Assembly (NCBI GenBank): GCA_021848045.1
Contig: JAJZNC010000001.1
Coordinates: forward strand, 1-45,056
DNA: 45,056 nucleotides
Source of the DNA: an archaeon
GTDB taxonomy: Archaea; Thermoproteota; Nitrososphaeria; Nitrososphaerales; Gagatemarchaeaceae
Direction of reading: 5' to 3'
Shown: positions 23,542-31,782 of the stretch, piece by piece
How positions within the stretch are numbered: position 1 is the stretch's first letter
Layout of the letters: every line of letters begins with the position of its first letter
Position numbers and translations under genes: made by a program
The notes under the pieces: model-generated
Databases searched by the model: none
Told to the model about the DNA's origin: nothing
What the model saw: the letters and a program-made list of their open reading frames with translations, nothing else

Positions 23542-24542
23542 GTCGCCCTCTTCAGGGCGTCGATCACCTCGTTCGAGTCAGCCTCGACCCCTCCGAACCT
23601 CGTCACGGTGAACGAGCCGCCCGACCGCAGCGCCTCGAGGGTCAGCGCCGGGCGCGTTCTCCCGCCCGCCGGGGTCCCGAGCTCCAGCGACCCGAACGCC
23701 CCCTTCACCGCGCCGTCCCCGACCAGGAGCAGCGGGAAGGCTAGGTTCGGGAAGCGCGACGCCAGGCCTGTCAGGGCGGCAAGGCGGCCGGGCCTGAGCC
23801 CTGCGAGCGCCACCTCTGCGTCCCCTTGGAGCCACGACCCGAGCCTCCCCACGGGCGTCCCCCCGCCCTTCAGGACAATGACCTCGACGCAGCGGGGGTC
23901 CATCCTCCTTGAGAGCTCCGCGTATAGCCTCGCCACGCGCCTTAGGGCGGGGTCGTCCGACGCGGAATGGACGAGCCTGACGGAGTAGCCCGAGAGCGCG
24001 GCCATCCACGCCATCGCGGAGCTCCGCTCCCCTCCCGAGACGAGGCACGCGGCCCACTGCTGGCTCGTCGGCGTCCCGCCGGGCCCCTCGACTATCTCCA
24101 CCCCACACGCGCCCCTCGACCCCTCGACGCAGACGCGGAACCTCGCGCGGGGCCTCCTCTCGTCTACCCTTGCCCCGGGTATCCCCGCGAGGACCTCCGA
24201 GTTCCCCGAGAGGACTAGGTCCCCCTGGCTCATCCTGGAGCCCGAGGACTGGGCGCGCACGCGGAAGCCGACCCCCCTCGAGACGTACCGCTTCGCGAGC
24301 TGGAGAAGCGTGGCGAGATAGCCGTCGGTCCCGGAGAACCTGTAACCCACGGCGACCCAGTCGACGCCGGGGAGGTGGGCGAGCCTCCGGGCGGCGTCCA
24401 CGGGGTCTCTTGCGCCCGCCACCAAGACTCCTCCCAACCTGTCCGGGCCCGCCGAGCCGCCGTCGAGCCTCCCTGCGACCGTCCTCTCGAGGTCGTCTAG
24501 CCTCCCGGAGCCGCTCCACCCTACCATCGCGACGGGCTTCAA
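23538..24542 (-). CDS. ThiI-like THUMP/PP-loop protein with altered P-loop
   Basis: A protein of 334 residues. The middle segment (about 75-150) resembles a THUMP RNA-binding domain as in tRNA 4-thiouridine synthase ThiI. It is followed by the typical linker GGTPTSQQ and a PP-loop-like strand LVSGGERSSAMA where ThiI has SGGxDSPVA. The Asp of the motif is replaced by Arg, so ATP use may be lost or altered. The N-terminal 70 residues are not typical. The rhodanese Cys domain of bacterial ThiI is absent, as in most archaea. The ATG start lies about 29 bp after a TATA box. Confidence 0.65.
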   Translation of the reverse strand: MKPVAMVGWSGSGRLDDLERTVAGRLDGGSAGPDRLGGVLVAGARDPVDAARRLAHLPGVDWVAVGYRFSGTDGYLATLLQLAKRYVSRGVGFRVRAQSSGSRMSQGDLVLSGNSEVLAGIPGARVDERRPRARFRVCVEGSRGACGVEIVEGPGGTPTSQQWAACLVSGGERSSAMAWMAALSGYSVRLVHSASDDPALRRVARLYAELSRRMDPRCVEVIVLKGGGTPVGRLGSWLQGDAEVALAGLRPGRLAALTGLASRFPNLAFPLLLVGDGAVKGAFGSLELGTPAGGRTRPALTLEALRSGGSFTVTRFGGVEADSNEVIDALKRAT

Positions 24543-24565
24543 ACGCCTGGGAGCCTCAGCGGCCG

Positions 24566-24576
24566 CCTTTTAAGCG
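24566..24576 (-). promoter_or_regulatory. TATA-like box of the ThiI-like gene
   Basis: The minus strand reads CGCTTAAAAGG, centred 29 bp before the ATG at 24542. It is divergent from the synthetase promoter 25 bp away. Confidence 0.65.
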
Positions 24577-24595
24577 AGGGACGGCGGGTATTCCC

Positions 24596-24607
24596 AATTC
24601 TTAAAGG
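24596..24607 (+). promoter_or_regulatory. TATA-like box of the asparaginyl-tRNA synthetase gene
   Basis: AATTCTTAAAGG is centred 30 bp before the ATG at 24632 and only 21 bp before the GTG at 24623, so it favours the ATG as start. Confidence 0.65.
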
Positions 24608-24631
24608 CGCGGCCCGCCCGCCGTGTTCGCC

Positions 24632-25939
24632 ATGCCCTCTGGAGGGACCGCAAGCTGGACGCCGGTGCGGGAGCTGCTCTCACTCCGGACCCTGCCGAGG
24701 GCCTCGGTCCGGGGGTGGGTCTCTGGCAAGGCGGGGGTGGGCGGCGTGGTCTTCGTGATCCTGAGGGACGGGACGGGCTACATCCAGGTCTCCGCCAAGA
24801 AGGGCGTGGCCAGCCCGGAGGTCTTCGAAGGGATCCGCGGCGTCCCCAGGGAGTCGGTCGTCGAGGTGGCAGGGCCCGTCCGGGAGGACAGGCGCGCCCC
24901 GGGAGGCACCGAGCTCGTCGCAGAGGACTTCCGGGTGGTCTCCAGGGCCGAGCCCTGGCCGATCACCAGGACTGCGGTCACTTCCCCCTCCTTCCTCTAC
25001 GACATGCGGCACCTGAGCATCCGGGGGCGCAAGTCCATCGCCACCATGAAGATACGGTCGGAGATAATGGGGGCGTGCTCGGACTTCTTCAGGGCAGAGG
25101 GGTTCACGCTGATCAGCGCGCCCACCTTCGTCCAGGCGGCCGTCGAAGGAGGGGCGACCCTCTTCGAGGTGCAGTACTTCGGCAAGAAGGCCTACCTGAG
25201 CCAGAGCGCGCAGTTCTACGAGGAGGCCGCCCTCGCCGGGCTCGAGAAGGTATGGATATGCCAGCCCGCGTTCAGGGCGGAGAGGTCAAGGACGGCGAAG
25301 CACCTGACGGAGTTCTGGATGGTCGAGGCTGAGCGCGCCTTTGCAGACCAGGACGCTAACATGGCGCTCCAGGAGCGGCTTGTCGCGTTCGTCGTCGACC
25401 GCGTCCTCGAGAGGCGCCAGGGAGAGCTCGACGCACTGGGGCGGAAGCTGACGAGGCCGGGCCTCCCGCTCGAGAGGATCTCGTACGACGAGCTGAGGGC
25501 GGCGGCCGCATCCAAGGGCGTGGAGTTCGCCTGGGGCGAGGACGTCCCCGCCGAGGCAGAGAGGCTCGTCTCGATGGCCCGGGAGTCGCCCTTCTTCGTC
25601 ACCGACTTCCCGCTCTCGGCCCGGTCGTTCTACCACATGACCTACGAGGACAGGCCGGAGGTCACCAGGTCTGCCGACCTCATAGCCCCGGAGGGCTACG
25701 GCGAGCTCGCCACGGGCGGGCAGCGCATCTCGGAGTTCTATCCGCTCCTCCAGAGGATAAAGAGCCAGGAGCTTCCGCCGGAGGCCTTCTCGTGGTACCT
25801 CGACCTGCGGAGGTTCGGGATGCCATACCACTCGGGGTTCGGGATGGGCGTCGAGCGGATCACCCGCTGGGTGGCCGGCCTCAAGAACATCCGGTCGGCG
25901 AGCCTCTTCCCCAGGACGATGACGCGGGTCTCCCCGTGA
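24632..25939 (+). CDS. asnS: Asparaginyl-tRNA synthetase (class IIb; AspRS-related)
   Basis: Charges tRNA with asparagine, or possibly aspartate. The 435-residue protein has an N-terminal OB-fold anticodon domain (about residues 20-105) and the class II core. The class II elements are FEVQYFGKKAYLSQSAQFY, motif 2 around FRAERSRTAKHLTEFWMVE and motif 3 GFGMGVERITRW. The wording KHLTEFWMVEAE is AsnRS-like rather than AspRS-like. No insertion domain is present. A GTG lies 9 bases upstream, but the TATA distance supports the ATG. The stop overlaps the FkbM start (GTGA). Confidence 0.85.
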   Translation: MPSGGTASWTPVRELLSLRTLPRASVRGWVSGKAGVGGVVFVILRDGTGYIQVSAKKGVASPEVFEGIRGVPRESVVEVAGPVREDRRAPGGTELVAEDFRVVSRAEPWPITRTAVTSPSFLYDMRHLSIRGRKSIATMKIRSEIMGACSDFFRAEGFTLISAPTFVQAAVEGGATLFEVQYFGKKAYLSQSAQFYEEAALAGLEKVWICQPAFRAERSRTAKHLTEFWMVEAERAFADQDANMALQERLVAFVVDRVLERRQGELDALGRKLTRPGLPLERISYDELRAAAASKGVEFAWGEDVPAEAERLVSMARESPFFVTDFPLSARSFYHMTYEDRPEVTRSADLIAPEGYGELATGGQRISEFYPLLQRIKSQELPPEAFSWYLDLRRFGMPYHSGFGMGVERITRWVAGLKNIRSASLFPRTMTRVSP

Positions 25940-26877
25940 GCCCGGGGGTCTCTCGCTTGGGCCTCAGGCGTTCCTACCTCGCGCCCTTGGCGCAGAGGCT
26001 GCTCAGGAGCGACCTCGCCTACGACCTGCTCATGACGAGGTCGCTCGACCTGGTCAGGACGCGGATGACCCTCAAGGCGACCCGGATCCAGCTGATGGAG
26101 ATCCGCCGGAGGCTCGGCACCGGCGTCTCCCTCTACACCCTGCCCGGGGGGCTCAGGATGGAGTTCGACCTCTCAGACGACCTCGACGCGTTCATGTACG
26201 ACCACCTGTCGAGGTTCGGGAGCTACGAGCCGGAGGTCGAGGCGGCCCTCTCGTCCGTGGTAACCCCAACGACCACCTTCGTCGACGTGGGGGCGAACGT
26301 CGGATACTTCACGCTCCTCTTCGCGAGGTCCGCCAGACGGGTCTACGCCCTCGAGCCTGTCGGGCCCGTCTTCGGGAGGCTCGAGAGGAACGTCCGGATC
26401 AACGCGCTGAAGAACGTCGTCGCCATGAACGTGGCCGCCTCGAGGGCCCGCGGGGCGGTGAGGCTCTTCGAGTCGAGGATCTCCGCGGGCCACGACTCGA
26501 CGGTCAAGAGGTCAGAGCACGACGGGTACACCACCGTCGAGGCGGTCGCGCTCGACGACGTGGTCGAGCCGGGAGGCGACGTCGTGATGAAGGTGGACGT
26601 AGAGGGGTCTGAGATGGACGTCCTCCTGGGGGCCAGGCGGCTGCTCGCTTCGGGCAGCGTCTCGGCGGTGGTGCTCGAGTGGGCGAGGGGCCTCTATCCG
26701 GAGGTCGCCAACCTGAGGGAGAGGTTCGCGCTCTACGCTTCCCTCGGGAGCGTCGAGCTCCTCGCCGAGGGTGCAGCCCCGCGGAGGGCGACCGACAGGG
26801 GCGAGCTCCCGGAGATCTGCAACCTCCTGGTCAGGGTGCGCGCTACTCGGGGGCAGGGGCATCCTCAACGTCTTTAA
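25936..26877 (+). CDS. FkbM-family methyltransferase
   Basis: A SAM-dependent methyltransferase of 313 residues. The SAM-binding motif is FVDVGANVGYFTLLFA, followed by the acidic ALEP end of strand 2. The FkbM signature KVDVEGSEMDVLLGA is in the second half. Family members methylate sugars or other small molecules and are often found with glycan genes. The GTG start overlaps the stop of the synthetase gene; a TTG at 25957 is possible. The first 60 residues are basic-helical and precede the methyltransferase fold. The stop TAA lies in the TATA box of the DUF929 gene. Confidence 0.85.
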   Translation: MSPGVSRLGLRRSYLAPLAQRLLRSDLAYDLLMTRSLDLVRTRMTLKATRIQLMEIRRRLGTGVSLYTLPGGLRMEFDLSDDLDAFMYDHLSRFGSYEPEVEAALSSVVTPTTTFVDVGANVGYFTLLFARSARRVYALEPVGPVFGRLERNVRINALKNVVAMNVAASRARGAVRLFESRISAGHDSTVKRSEHDGYTTVEAVALDDVVEPGGDVVMKVDVEGSEMDVLLGARRLLASGSVSAVVLEWARGLYPEVANLRERFALYASLGSVELLAEGAAPRRATDRGELPEICNLLVRVRATRGQGHPQRL

Positions 26878-26880
26878 GGG
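26870..26880 (+). promoter_or_regulatory. TATA-like box of the DUF929 gene, overlapping a stop codon
   Basis: GTCTTTAAGGG is centred 29 bp before the TTG at 26904; its TAA is also the stop of the FkbM gene. Confidence 0.65.
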
Positions 26881-26903
26881 GGGCGAGGGGCTCGCCGACA
26901 ACC

Positions 26904-27992
26904 TTGAAGTCGAACCGAAGGTCGGCGCAGGGCTCTGACCTGGGCAGGATAAAGATGGTCTCGTACGCGTCGCTCGCCGTCGGGGTGGCGAGCATCCTCT
27001 TCGTCGCTGTCCTCGCGTCGCAGCTCAACGCGTTCTACCACCAGGGGGCGCCCGGGACCACGACGACCACCACGAGCTACAAGGCGACCTCCGTCTCGGG
27101 GATGCTGATCACGCCCCCCCTCATGCTCGTGAACGCCCCGGTCGTGACGGCCGACCAGCCGTTCGGGTCCAGGCTGACGAACATCAACGCCGCGCTCAAC
27201 TCGACGGAGCTGTCCGTGATAAACGGCGCCCCGCAGGCGTACTTCGTCACCGCGGCCCAGATGTACCTGAACAAGTCCCTGAGCATCGCAGTCGGGGCGA
27301 ACGTCTTCCCCGCCCCCATGCTCGTCGCCAACGGAAAGCCCTCGGTGGTCTACCTGGGGGCGATCTCCTGCATCTACTGCGGCGAGAACAGGTGGGCGAT
27401 GGCGCTCGCGCTCGGGCAGTTCGGGAGCTTCCAGTACCTCTTCGAGGGCTACAGCTCCTTCGGGGACGCGGACGTCCCGACGCTCTACTGGGGCCCGGCT
27501 GACTACAACTCGTCCCAGTACAGCGCGGCTCAGAGCATCTCCTTCGGGAACTTCTACACCAGCAGCTACGTCAACTTCGTCTCGATGGAGGGCCAGTCGC
27601 AGATCACCGGCGGGTTCATCCCGCCCAACCTGTCGTACCTCCAGCAGGACGCGACAGCGCTGGCGAACCCGATATATTCGACGGCGGCGAACACCATCAT
27701 AAACCTGAACAACTACAACGGCACCCCGTACACGATATGGGGCAAGTTCAGCGTCCCCGGAGCTGACGCCCAGAACTTCGGCGACGCCTCGGCCAACTCC
27801 ACGACCTCCATCCCGATGGCCTCGCTCACCCACGAGCAAGTCCTGGCGCTCCTCGCCAACCCGCACACCCCCTTCGGGTGGAACGAGTACGCCGCGGCCG
27901 ACTTTTACATCTCCCTGCTCTGCGCGAGCATGAGCTCCCCCGCGCCGGTCTGTTCCCTCCCGGGGGTCTCGACGATGGTCTCCCAGGCGTAG
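26904..27992 (+). CDS. DUF929 membrane-anchored thioredoxin-fold protein
   Basis: A protein of 362 residues. It has a basic start, one transmembrane helix (about residues 20-40), a Thr-rich linker and an outside domain of the DUF929 family known from Thermoproteota. The motif GAISCIYCGENRW carries a CxxC pair (C156, C159) like thioredoxin-fold proteins, so a thiol-disulfide role at the cell surface is likely. Another Cys pair lies near the end (LLCASM, PVCSLP). The frame is open far upstream, but the TATA box sits 29 bp before TTG 26904 and the first helix follows soon after. Confidence 0.85.
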   Translation: MKSNRRSAQGSDLGRIKMVSYASLAVGVASILFVAVLASQLNAFYHQGAPGTTTTTTSYKATSVSGMLITPPLMLVNAPVVTADQPFGSRLTNINAALNSTELSVINGAPQAYFVTAAQMYLNKSLSIAVGANVFPAPMLVANGKPSVVYLGAISCIYCGENRWAMALALGQFGSFQYLFEGYSSFGDADVPTLYWGPADYNSSQYSAAQSISFGNFYTSSYVNFVSMEGQSQITGGFIPPNLSYLQQDATALANPIYSTAANTIINLNNYNGTPYTIWGKFSVPGADAQNFGDASANSTTSIPMASLTHEQVLALLANPHTPFGWNEYAAADFYISLLCASMSSPAPVCSLPGVSTMVSQA

Positions 27993-28013
27993 CCATGCGC
28001 CGGGCCCTCGGGT

Positions 28014-28025
28014 GGCTTTAAACAG
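28014..28025 (+). promoter_or_regulatory. TATA-like box of the small membrane gene at 28048
   Basis: GGCTTTAAACAG is centred 29 bp before the TTG at 28048. Confidence 0.65.
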
Positions 28026-28047
28026 CGGTCTGGTTGCCGTACCACCC

Positions 28048-28263
28048 TTGGGACAGAGCCTCGCCAGCAACCCGTTCTTCCTGCTCACCTTCGCGACCAC
28101 CGCGCTCTTCGTCGGCTCTGCCTTCGTCTACATGTCCGAAAAGTCGCCCTACTTCTGGGGCGTCCTCTACTATCCCGGGCTCGCCCTCCTGGTCGTGTTC
28201 GCCCTGACCGCGCTCGCGACCATACTCCGCGTCTTCAGGGTCCCCGCCGAAGAGAGAGCCTGA
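28048..28263 (+). CDS. Small membrane protein, two TM helices
   Basis: A protein of 71 residues with hydrophobic segments at about 8-24 and 37-60 and a charged end. The TTG start is chosen from the TATA distance; the open frame reaches 12 codons further up. It follows the DUF929 gene by 55 bases but has its own promoter. No family recognised. Confidence 0.65.
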   Translation: MGQSLASNPFFLLTFATTALFVGSAFVYMSEKSPYFWGVLYYPGLALLVVFALTALATILRVFRVPAEERA

Positions 28264-28295
28264 CGGCGCGAGGCGGAATCCGCGCTCCCTCGAGG

Positions 28296-28685
28296 CTAGG
28301 TCGAGGTCGAAGACGGCGAGAACGTGTCAGAGATGTACTTGCACACGGTCTCGACGCCCGTGGGGTCTCCCTGGGCGTTGGTCGTGCTAGTCGAGTTGGC
28401 GGTGGTGGCGCCGACCTTGCTCGCGTGGTTGACGGTGGTCGTGTAGGAGATCGCGGTGGTCATGGTGAGGGTCATGTTGCTCGTGGCCTGCCCCACCTGG
28501 GTGACCGCGTGGACGAGTATGTACTGCCCCACGAAGCAGTCGACGGTCGTCGAGGTGACGCCGCGCGTGTCGTAGTACGCGAGCGCCGCAACTATCAGGA
28601 CGATCAGTAGCACTCCTCCGACTATGGAGCCGATGTGGCGCTTCCTGGGGCGCTGCTGCCTCTCCTTCAATTCGCTTAGCGGCAT
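28296..28685 (-). CDS. Membrane-anchored surface protein, 129 residues
   Basis: A short basic N-terminus is followed by one transmembrane helix (residues 19-37) and a Thr/Ser/Asn-rich outside domain with two cysteines (C50 and C114) that could pair. Many N-x-S/T sites suggest glycosylation. Function unknown. The start ATG has a TATA-like box about 38 bp upstream. Confidence 0.7.
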   Translation of the reverse strand: MPLSELKERQQRPRKRHIGSIVGGVLLIVLIVAALAYYDTRGVTSTTVDCFVGQYILVHAVTQVGQATSNMTLTMTTAISYTTTVNHASKVGATTANSTSTTNAQGDPTGVETVCKYISDTFSPSSTST

Positions 28686-28716
28686 CTGACGGGAGCATTC
28701 CGGCAGGGACTGCGTC

Positions 28717-28728
28717 GGTTATTAAACT
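28717..28728 (-). promoter_or_regulatory. TATA-like box of the surface protein gene at 28685
   Basis: The minus strand reads AGTTTAATAACC, about 38 bp before the ATG, so a leader of some 10 bases is expected. Confidence 0.55.
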
Positions 28729-28771
28729 GTGGCACGGGACGGAACGTTGAATTCATCCCCCCTGGGCCCCC

Positions 28772-29035
28772 GTGCGGATGTCGACCTCGAGGAGCGGCCG
28801 GGAGGTGGCCGCAGCCCGGCTGAAGAGGCTGATGCCCGCCCTCTTCGCGTTCGGGTTCCTCTTCTACACGGGCATCACGGTCCTCCCGCTCGCTGGTATG
28901 CCCGGGCCCCCGCTGAGCCCACAGGGCGGGCTGGGGCCTCTCCTGATATGGATCGCTGCCGCCAGCGCGTGCGGGGCGCTCTTCGCCCTCTTCGGAGGGA
29001 TGGTTGTCGCCGTCTCGGCGACTTCGGGAGACTAG
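28772..29035 (+). CDS. Small membrane protein, two TM helices
   Basis: A protein of 87 residues: a basic start (residues 1-20), a helix at about 21-42, a Pro/Gly loop and a second helix at 53-80. The GTG start could also be the ATG two codons later. Its stop overlaps the end of the convergent ABC permease gene. No clear TATA box; the AT-rich stretch at 28744-28755 is a weak candidate. Function unknown. Confidence 0.55.
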   Translation: MRMSTSRSGREVAAARLKRLMPALFAFGFLFYTGITVLPLAGMPGPPLSPQGGLGPLLIWIAAASACGALFALFGGMVVAVSATSGD

Positions 29036-29955
29036 GCGGCGTCCTGATGCCTGAAGACCAGGTATCCTATCGCAAAGGTCACGACTATCCAGACGACCAC
29101 TGAGAGGAACGTGAACGGGTAGACGTTGTTCCTCCAGACGTGGAGTCCCACGAGGGAGGCTATGCTCTGCTCCTGGGCGCCCAGCCCGGCCCCGTAGATC
29201 GTCAGGTCGCGGGCCGTCTCGATCGGGTCCAGAAGGACCAGGGTGAGCGCCGCCTCGGCGCCCGCCCGCAGGTTGACCGAGACGACCAGCTGGTCGAGGC
29301 TCGAGACTACCGCGAGGACGAACCACACCATCAGCCCCAGCCCCATCGCCGTCGCCTTCCTCTTGGAGAACTCTGAGACGATGAGCGCGATTCCGACCAT
29401 CACGGCGTTGAGCATCGTGGCGAAGAGCATTATCATGATCACCGAGTAGTAGTTCGAGATGCCCGTCGTGAACGACACCATCGCCGCTGCCCCGAACCCG
29501 ATTATGATGACCGTGGTCGTGGCCAGGAGTATGCCCACCGCCCGCCCGATGAAGAACTCGCCCTTGGTGACGGGGTTCGAGAGCAGGTACTGGAGCGTGC
29601 CAGACTCGCGCTCGTCGACGATGGAGACGGCTCCCACCGGGAGCGGGAGCAGCGGGATTAGCGGGAAGGCCACCGAGAGTAGGTCGGAGATGTTCTGCTT
29701 GAGGTACTCGGGAGGGAGGTTCCCTGCGGCAGAGAGATAGAGGTCCGGGATGTCGACCGCGAGAAGGAAGAAGATCACCCCGAAGATCAGGACCCACTTG
29801 GTCCTGATCGCCTCCTTGTAGGTGAAGGTGAGTATCCCCCATACCCCCAGCGCGTTCACCTGGCTCCTCTTCCCCCGCGCGAAGAGGTAGATGGTCGAGA
29901 GGGCGAAGACGATGGCGATCGCGACCAGGCCGTAGAGCAGGTCGTAGCTCGCCAA
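29032..29955 (-). CDS. ABC-2 type transporter permease (NosY-like)
   Basis: Membrane part of an ABC exporter. The 307-residue protein has six or more transmembrane helices and the ABC-2 signature region VGAVSIVDERESGTLQYLLSNP-like (about residues 105-128). It starts TTG two bases after the stop of the ATPase gene, so the two form one operon and one transporter. The substrate is unknown; NosFY-type relatives move copper-site or sulfur compounds, others move drugs. A second copy is encoded at 33617-34552. Confidence 0.85.
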   Translation of the reverse strand: MASYDLLYGLVAIAIVFALSTIYLFARGKRSQVNALGVWGILTFTYKEAIRTKWVLIFGVIFFLLAVDIPDLYLSAAGNLPPEYLKQNISDLLSVAFPLIPLLPLPVGAVSIVDERESGTLQYLLSNPVTKGEFFIGRAVGILLATTTVIIIGFGAAAMVSFTTGISNYYSVIMIMLFATMLNAVMVGIALIVSEFSKRKATAMGLGLMVWFVLAVVSSLDQLVVSVNLRAGAEAALTLVLLDPIETARDLTIYGAGLGAQEQSIASLVGLHVWRNNVYPFTFLSVVVWIVVTFAIGYLVFRHQDAA

Positions 29956-29957
29956 GA

Positions 29958-30932
29958 TCAGTTCCCTCCGTCCCTCATGCCCACCGCGCCGGACTGCAGG
30001 AGCTTCACGTACTCGGACTCGATCTGGCTCCTCTCGATGATGATGTCCGCTATGGGGTACGGCCCGTTCATCAGGCCCTTCACGACGCCCAGCTTTATCT
30101 TGCTTGGCACCGTCGCCCTGAGCCAGTCTCCGTCCGACTCGAAGTCGAAGGCGCCGAGGTCAGAGGCTAGCTTGGTTATCCCCGGCTCGTCTGCCTCCTT
30201 CACGCGCAGGAATATCGTGTCGTTGACGCTGAGCCTGGACATCAGCTCGTCTGGCGGCCCCCGCGTGACTATCTTGCCCCTGTCGAGGACTATCACCTCG
30301 GTCGCGAGCTCGCCCAGCCCGGTGAGGTGGCTGGTCGTGATCATCGTCTTGCCCTGCTTCAGCAGGCTCCTGAGTATCTTCTGGAACTCGAGCTGGCCCC
30401 TGAGGTCTACGTTGCTCGTGGGCTCGTCCAGGAGCAGAAGCTTCGGGTTGCCTATTAGGGCGAGCGCGATGCCCAGCCTCTGCTTCATCCCGTCCGAGCA
30501 GGCCCTGACCCTCCTCGTCCTCGCGTCCCAGAGGTTGACGAGACGGAGCTTCTCCTCGATCTGCTCCCTCCCCAGGTTCTTCAGCCTGGTGGTGAGCACC
30601 GCATGGTCGTATATCGTGAGCGCCTCGTAGAACGCATAGTTCTGCGGGACGTACCCTATCACCTTCTTCGCCCCTCGCGGGTCCTTGTTGACGTCGATCC
30701 CGTCGATGAGGATCCTGCCCCTAAAGTTCAGGATTCCCATTATCGATTTTATCAGGGTGGTCTTGCCCGCGCCGTTCGGCCCAAGGATGAGGATGTGCGC
30801 GCCCGGCTGGATGTCGAGGGACATCTTGGAGAGGGCCGTGAACTTGCCATACCTCTTCTCGACGTTCTGGATGCTGACTACAGGGACCTCGTTCTGCTGA
30901 GTGGCGAGTTGTTGCAACTCTTGTGGTATCAC
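29958..30932 (-). CDS. ABC-2 type transporter ATP-binding protein
   Basis: ATPase of the exporter whose permease follows. The 324-residue protein shows Walker A GPNGAGKTT (residues 51-59), a Q-loop VPQN, a degenerate signature CSDGMKQRLG and Walker B LLLLDEPTS with the D-loop NVD. A C-terminal extension of about 100 residues resembles the DrrA/NosF type. The start is GTG, about 19 bases after a TATA-like box at 30945-30956; the spacing is short, so transcription may begin elsewhere. A second AT-rich region lies at 30974-30995. Confidence 0.92.
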   Translation of the reverse strand: MIPQELQQLATQQNEVPVVSIQNVEKRYGKFTALSKMSLDIQPGAHILILGPNGAGKTTLIKSIMGILNFRGRILIDGIDVNKDPRGAKKVIGYVPQNYAFYEALTIYDHAVLTTRLKNLGREQIEEKLRLVNLWDARTRRVRACSDGMKQRLGIALALIGNPKLLLLDEPTSNVDLRGQLEFQKILRSLLKQGKTMITTSHLTGLGELATEVIVLDRGKIVTRGPPDELMSRLSVNDTIFLRVKEADEPGITKLASDLGAFDFESDGDWLRATVPSKIKLGVVKGLMNGPYPIADIIIERSQIESEYVKLLQSGAVGMRDGGN

Positions 30933-30944
30933 GGTTACGCCGTC

Positions 30945-30956
30945 GGCGTATTTATC
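30945..30956 (-). promoter_or_regulatory. TATA-like box of the ABC-2 exporter operon
   Basis: The minus strand reads CCGATAAATACG. Its spacing to the GTG at 30932 is shorter than at the other genes here. A stretch rich in A and T at 30974-30995 may be a regulator site or the end of the upstream gene's transcript. Confidence 0.45.
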
Positions 30957-31054
30957 GGTTGGGGCCGGAGCGAGTTTTCTTAATTTTCCTTAATAACTGC
31001 GCTTGTTCGGCGATGGCCGAGGATTTTCCCGAGGACGAAGCGGCTCGCGTCAGC

Positions 31055-31768
31055 CTATGTAGCGGCCGCAGGCGGCGGGCGAGGGCCACGCGGGATGAAC
31101 ACCGCGGCCACCATCAGGACCGCGCCCGAGGCCAAGAGGGCGTAGGGGAGCAGGGACTGGCCGCTCCCGGACTGGGTCGCGGTCGAGGCGCTGGTCGTGT
31201 TAGACGCGACCTGGTTCTCGATGATGAGGCTCCCTGCCTGGGCGGTCATGGGGGGCTCGGACTCGTACATCAGCTCCGGGACGCCGTACAGGACGAAGTC
31301 TCGGAGCGTCACCGAGAGGGTCGCGTTCTCAGAGGTGCCCGGGGTGATGCCCGTGCTGTTCTCGGTAAGGGGGAACGTGAAGTTCTCGGGCCCCCACGTC
31401 GCCCCTGGGAAGAGCGTGGTGTTGAGTCCGGAGGGTCCGCTTATCGTGTTCTGGAGGACGTTGGCCCCTACGAAGAGCTGCAGCTGCATCCCGTACCCGT
31501 TGATTGCCTCGATCTGCCCTTGGAATGGGTTGAGGTGAAGCGAAAGGGAGATCGTGAGGTTCGTCCCTACCTGGGCTACGGAGGGGTACGAGTAGTATAT
31601 CTGGTAGGAGGTCACCCCCATGTCGAGGACGTTACCTATCGGCTGCGTCACGCCCTTGGTCGTCGGGACCGCGGCGACGCCCTGCGAGGTAACCAAGAGC
31701 AACAGTACCGCGATGGCGGAGAGGGCCAGCGCCCCCAGGTTGTGGGGCGTGCTCCTTTCGCTAGGCAT
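31055..31768 (-). CDS. Secreted, C-terminally anchored surface protein
   Basis: A protein of 237 residues with a signal peptide (hydrophobic residues 11-31, ending ...GVAA), an outside beta-rich domain with many N-x-S/T sites and a C-terminal transmembrane anchor (about 208-227) followed by a Pro-rich tail. It lies 12 bases after the binding-protein gene and has a clear Shine-Dalgarno site, so the two are co-transcribed. A role in solute capture or surface anchoring with that binding protein is likely but not shown. Confidence 0.75.
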   Translation of the reverse strand: MPSERSTPHNLGALALSAIAVLLLLVTSQGVAAVPTTKGVTQPIGNVLDMGVTSYQIYYSYPSVAQVGTNLTISLSLHLNPFQGQIEAINGYGMQLQLFVGANVLQNTISGPSGLNTTLFPGATWGPENFTFPLTENSTGITPGTSENATLSVTLRDFVLYGVPELMYESEPPMTAQAGSLIIENQVASNTTSASTATQSGSGQSLLPYALLASGAVLMVAAVFIPRGPRPPPAAAT

Positions 31769-31775
31769 AATCCAA

Positions 31776-31782
31776 CCTCCTC
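31776..31782 (-). promoter_or_regulatory. Shine-Dalgarno site for the surface protein gene
   Basis: The minus strand reads GAGGAGG, seven bases before the ATG at 31768, partly overlapping the TGA of the binding-protein gene. Confidence 0.7.

Noticed and set aside
26874-28100. Minus-strand open frame of 408 codons
   Set aside because: Antisense to the DUF929 gene, which has a helix, a CxxC motif and a promoter; the antisense frame has none of these.
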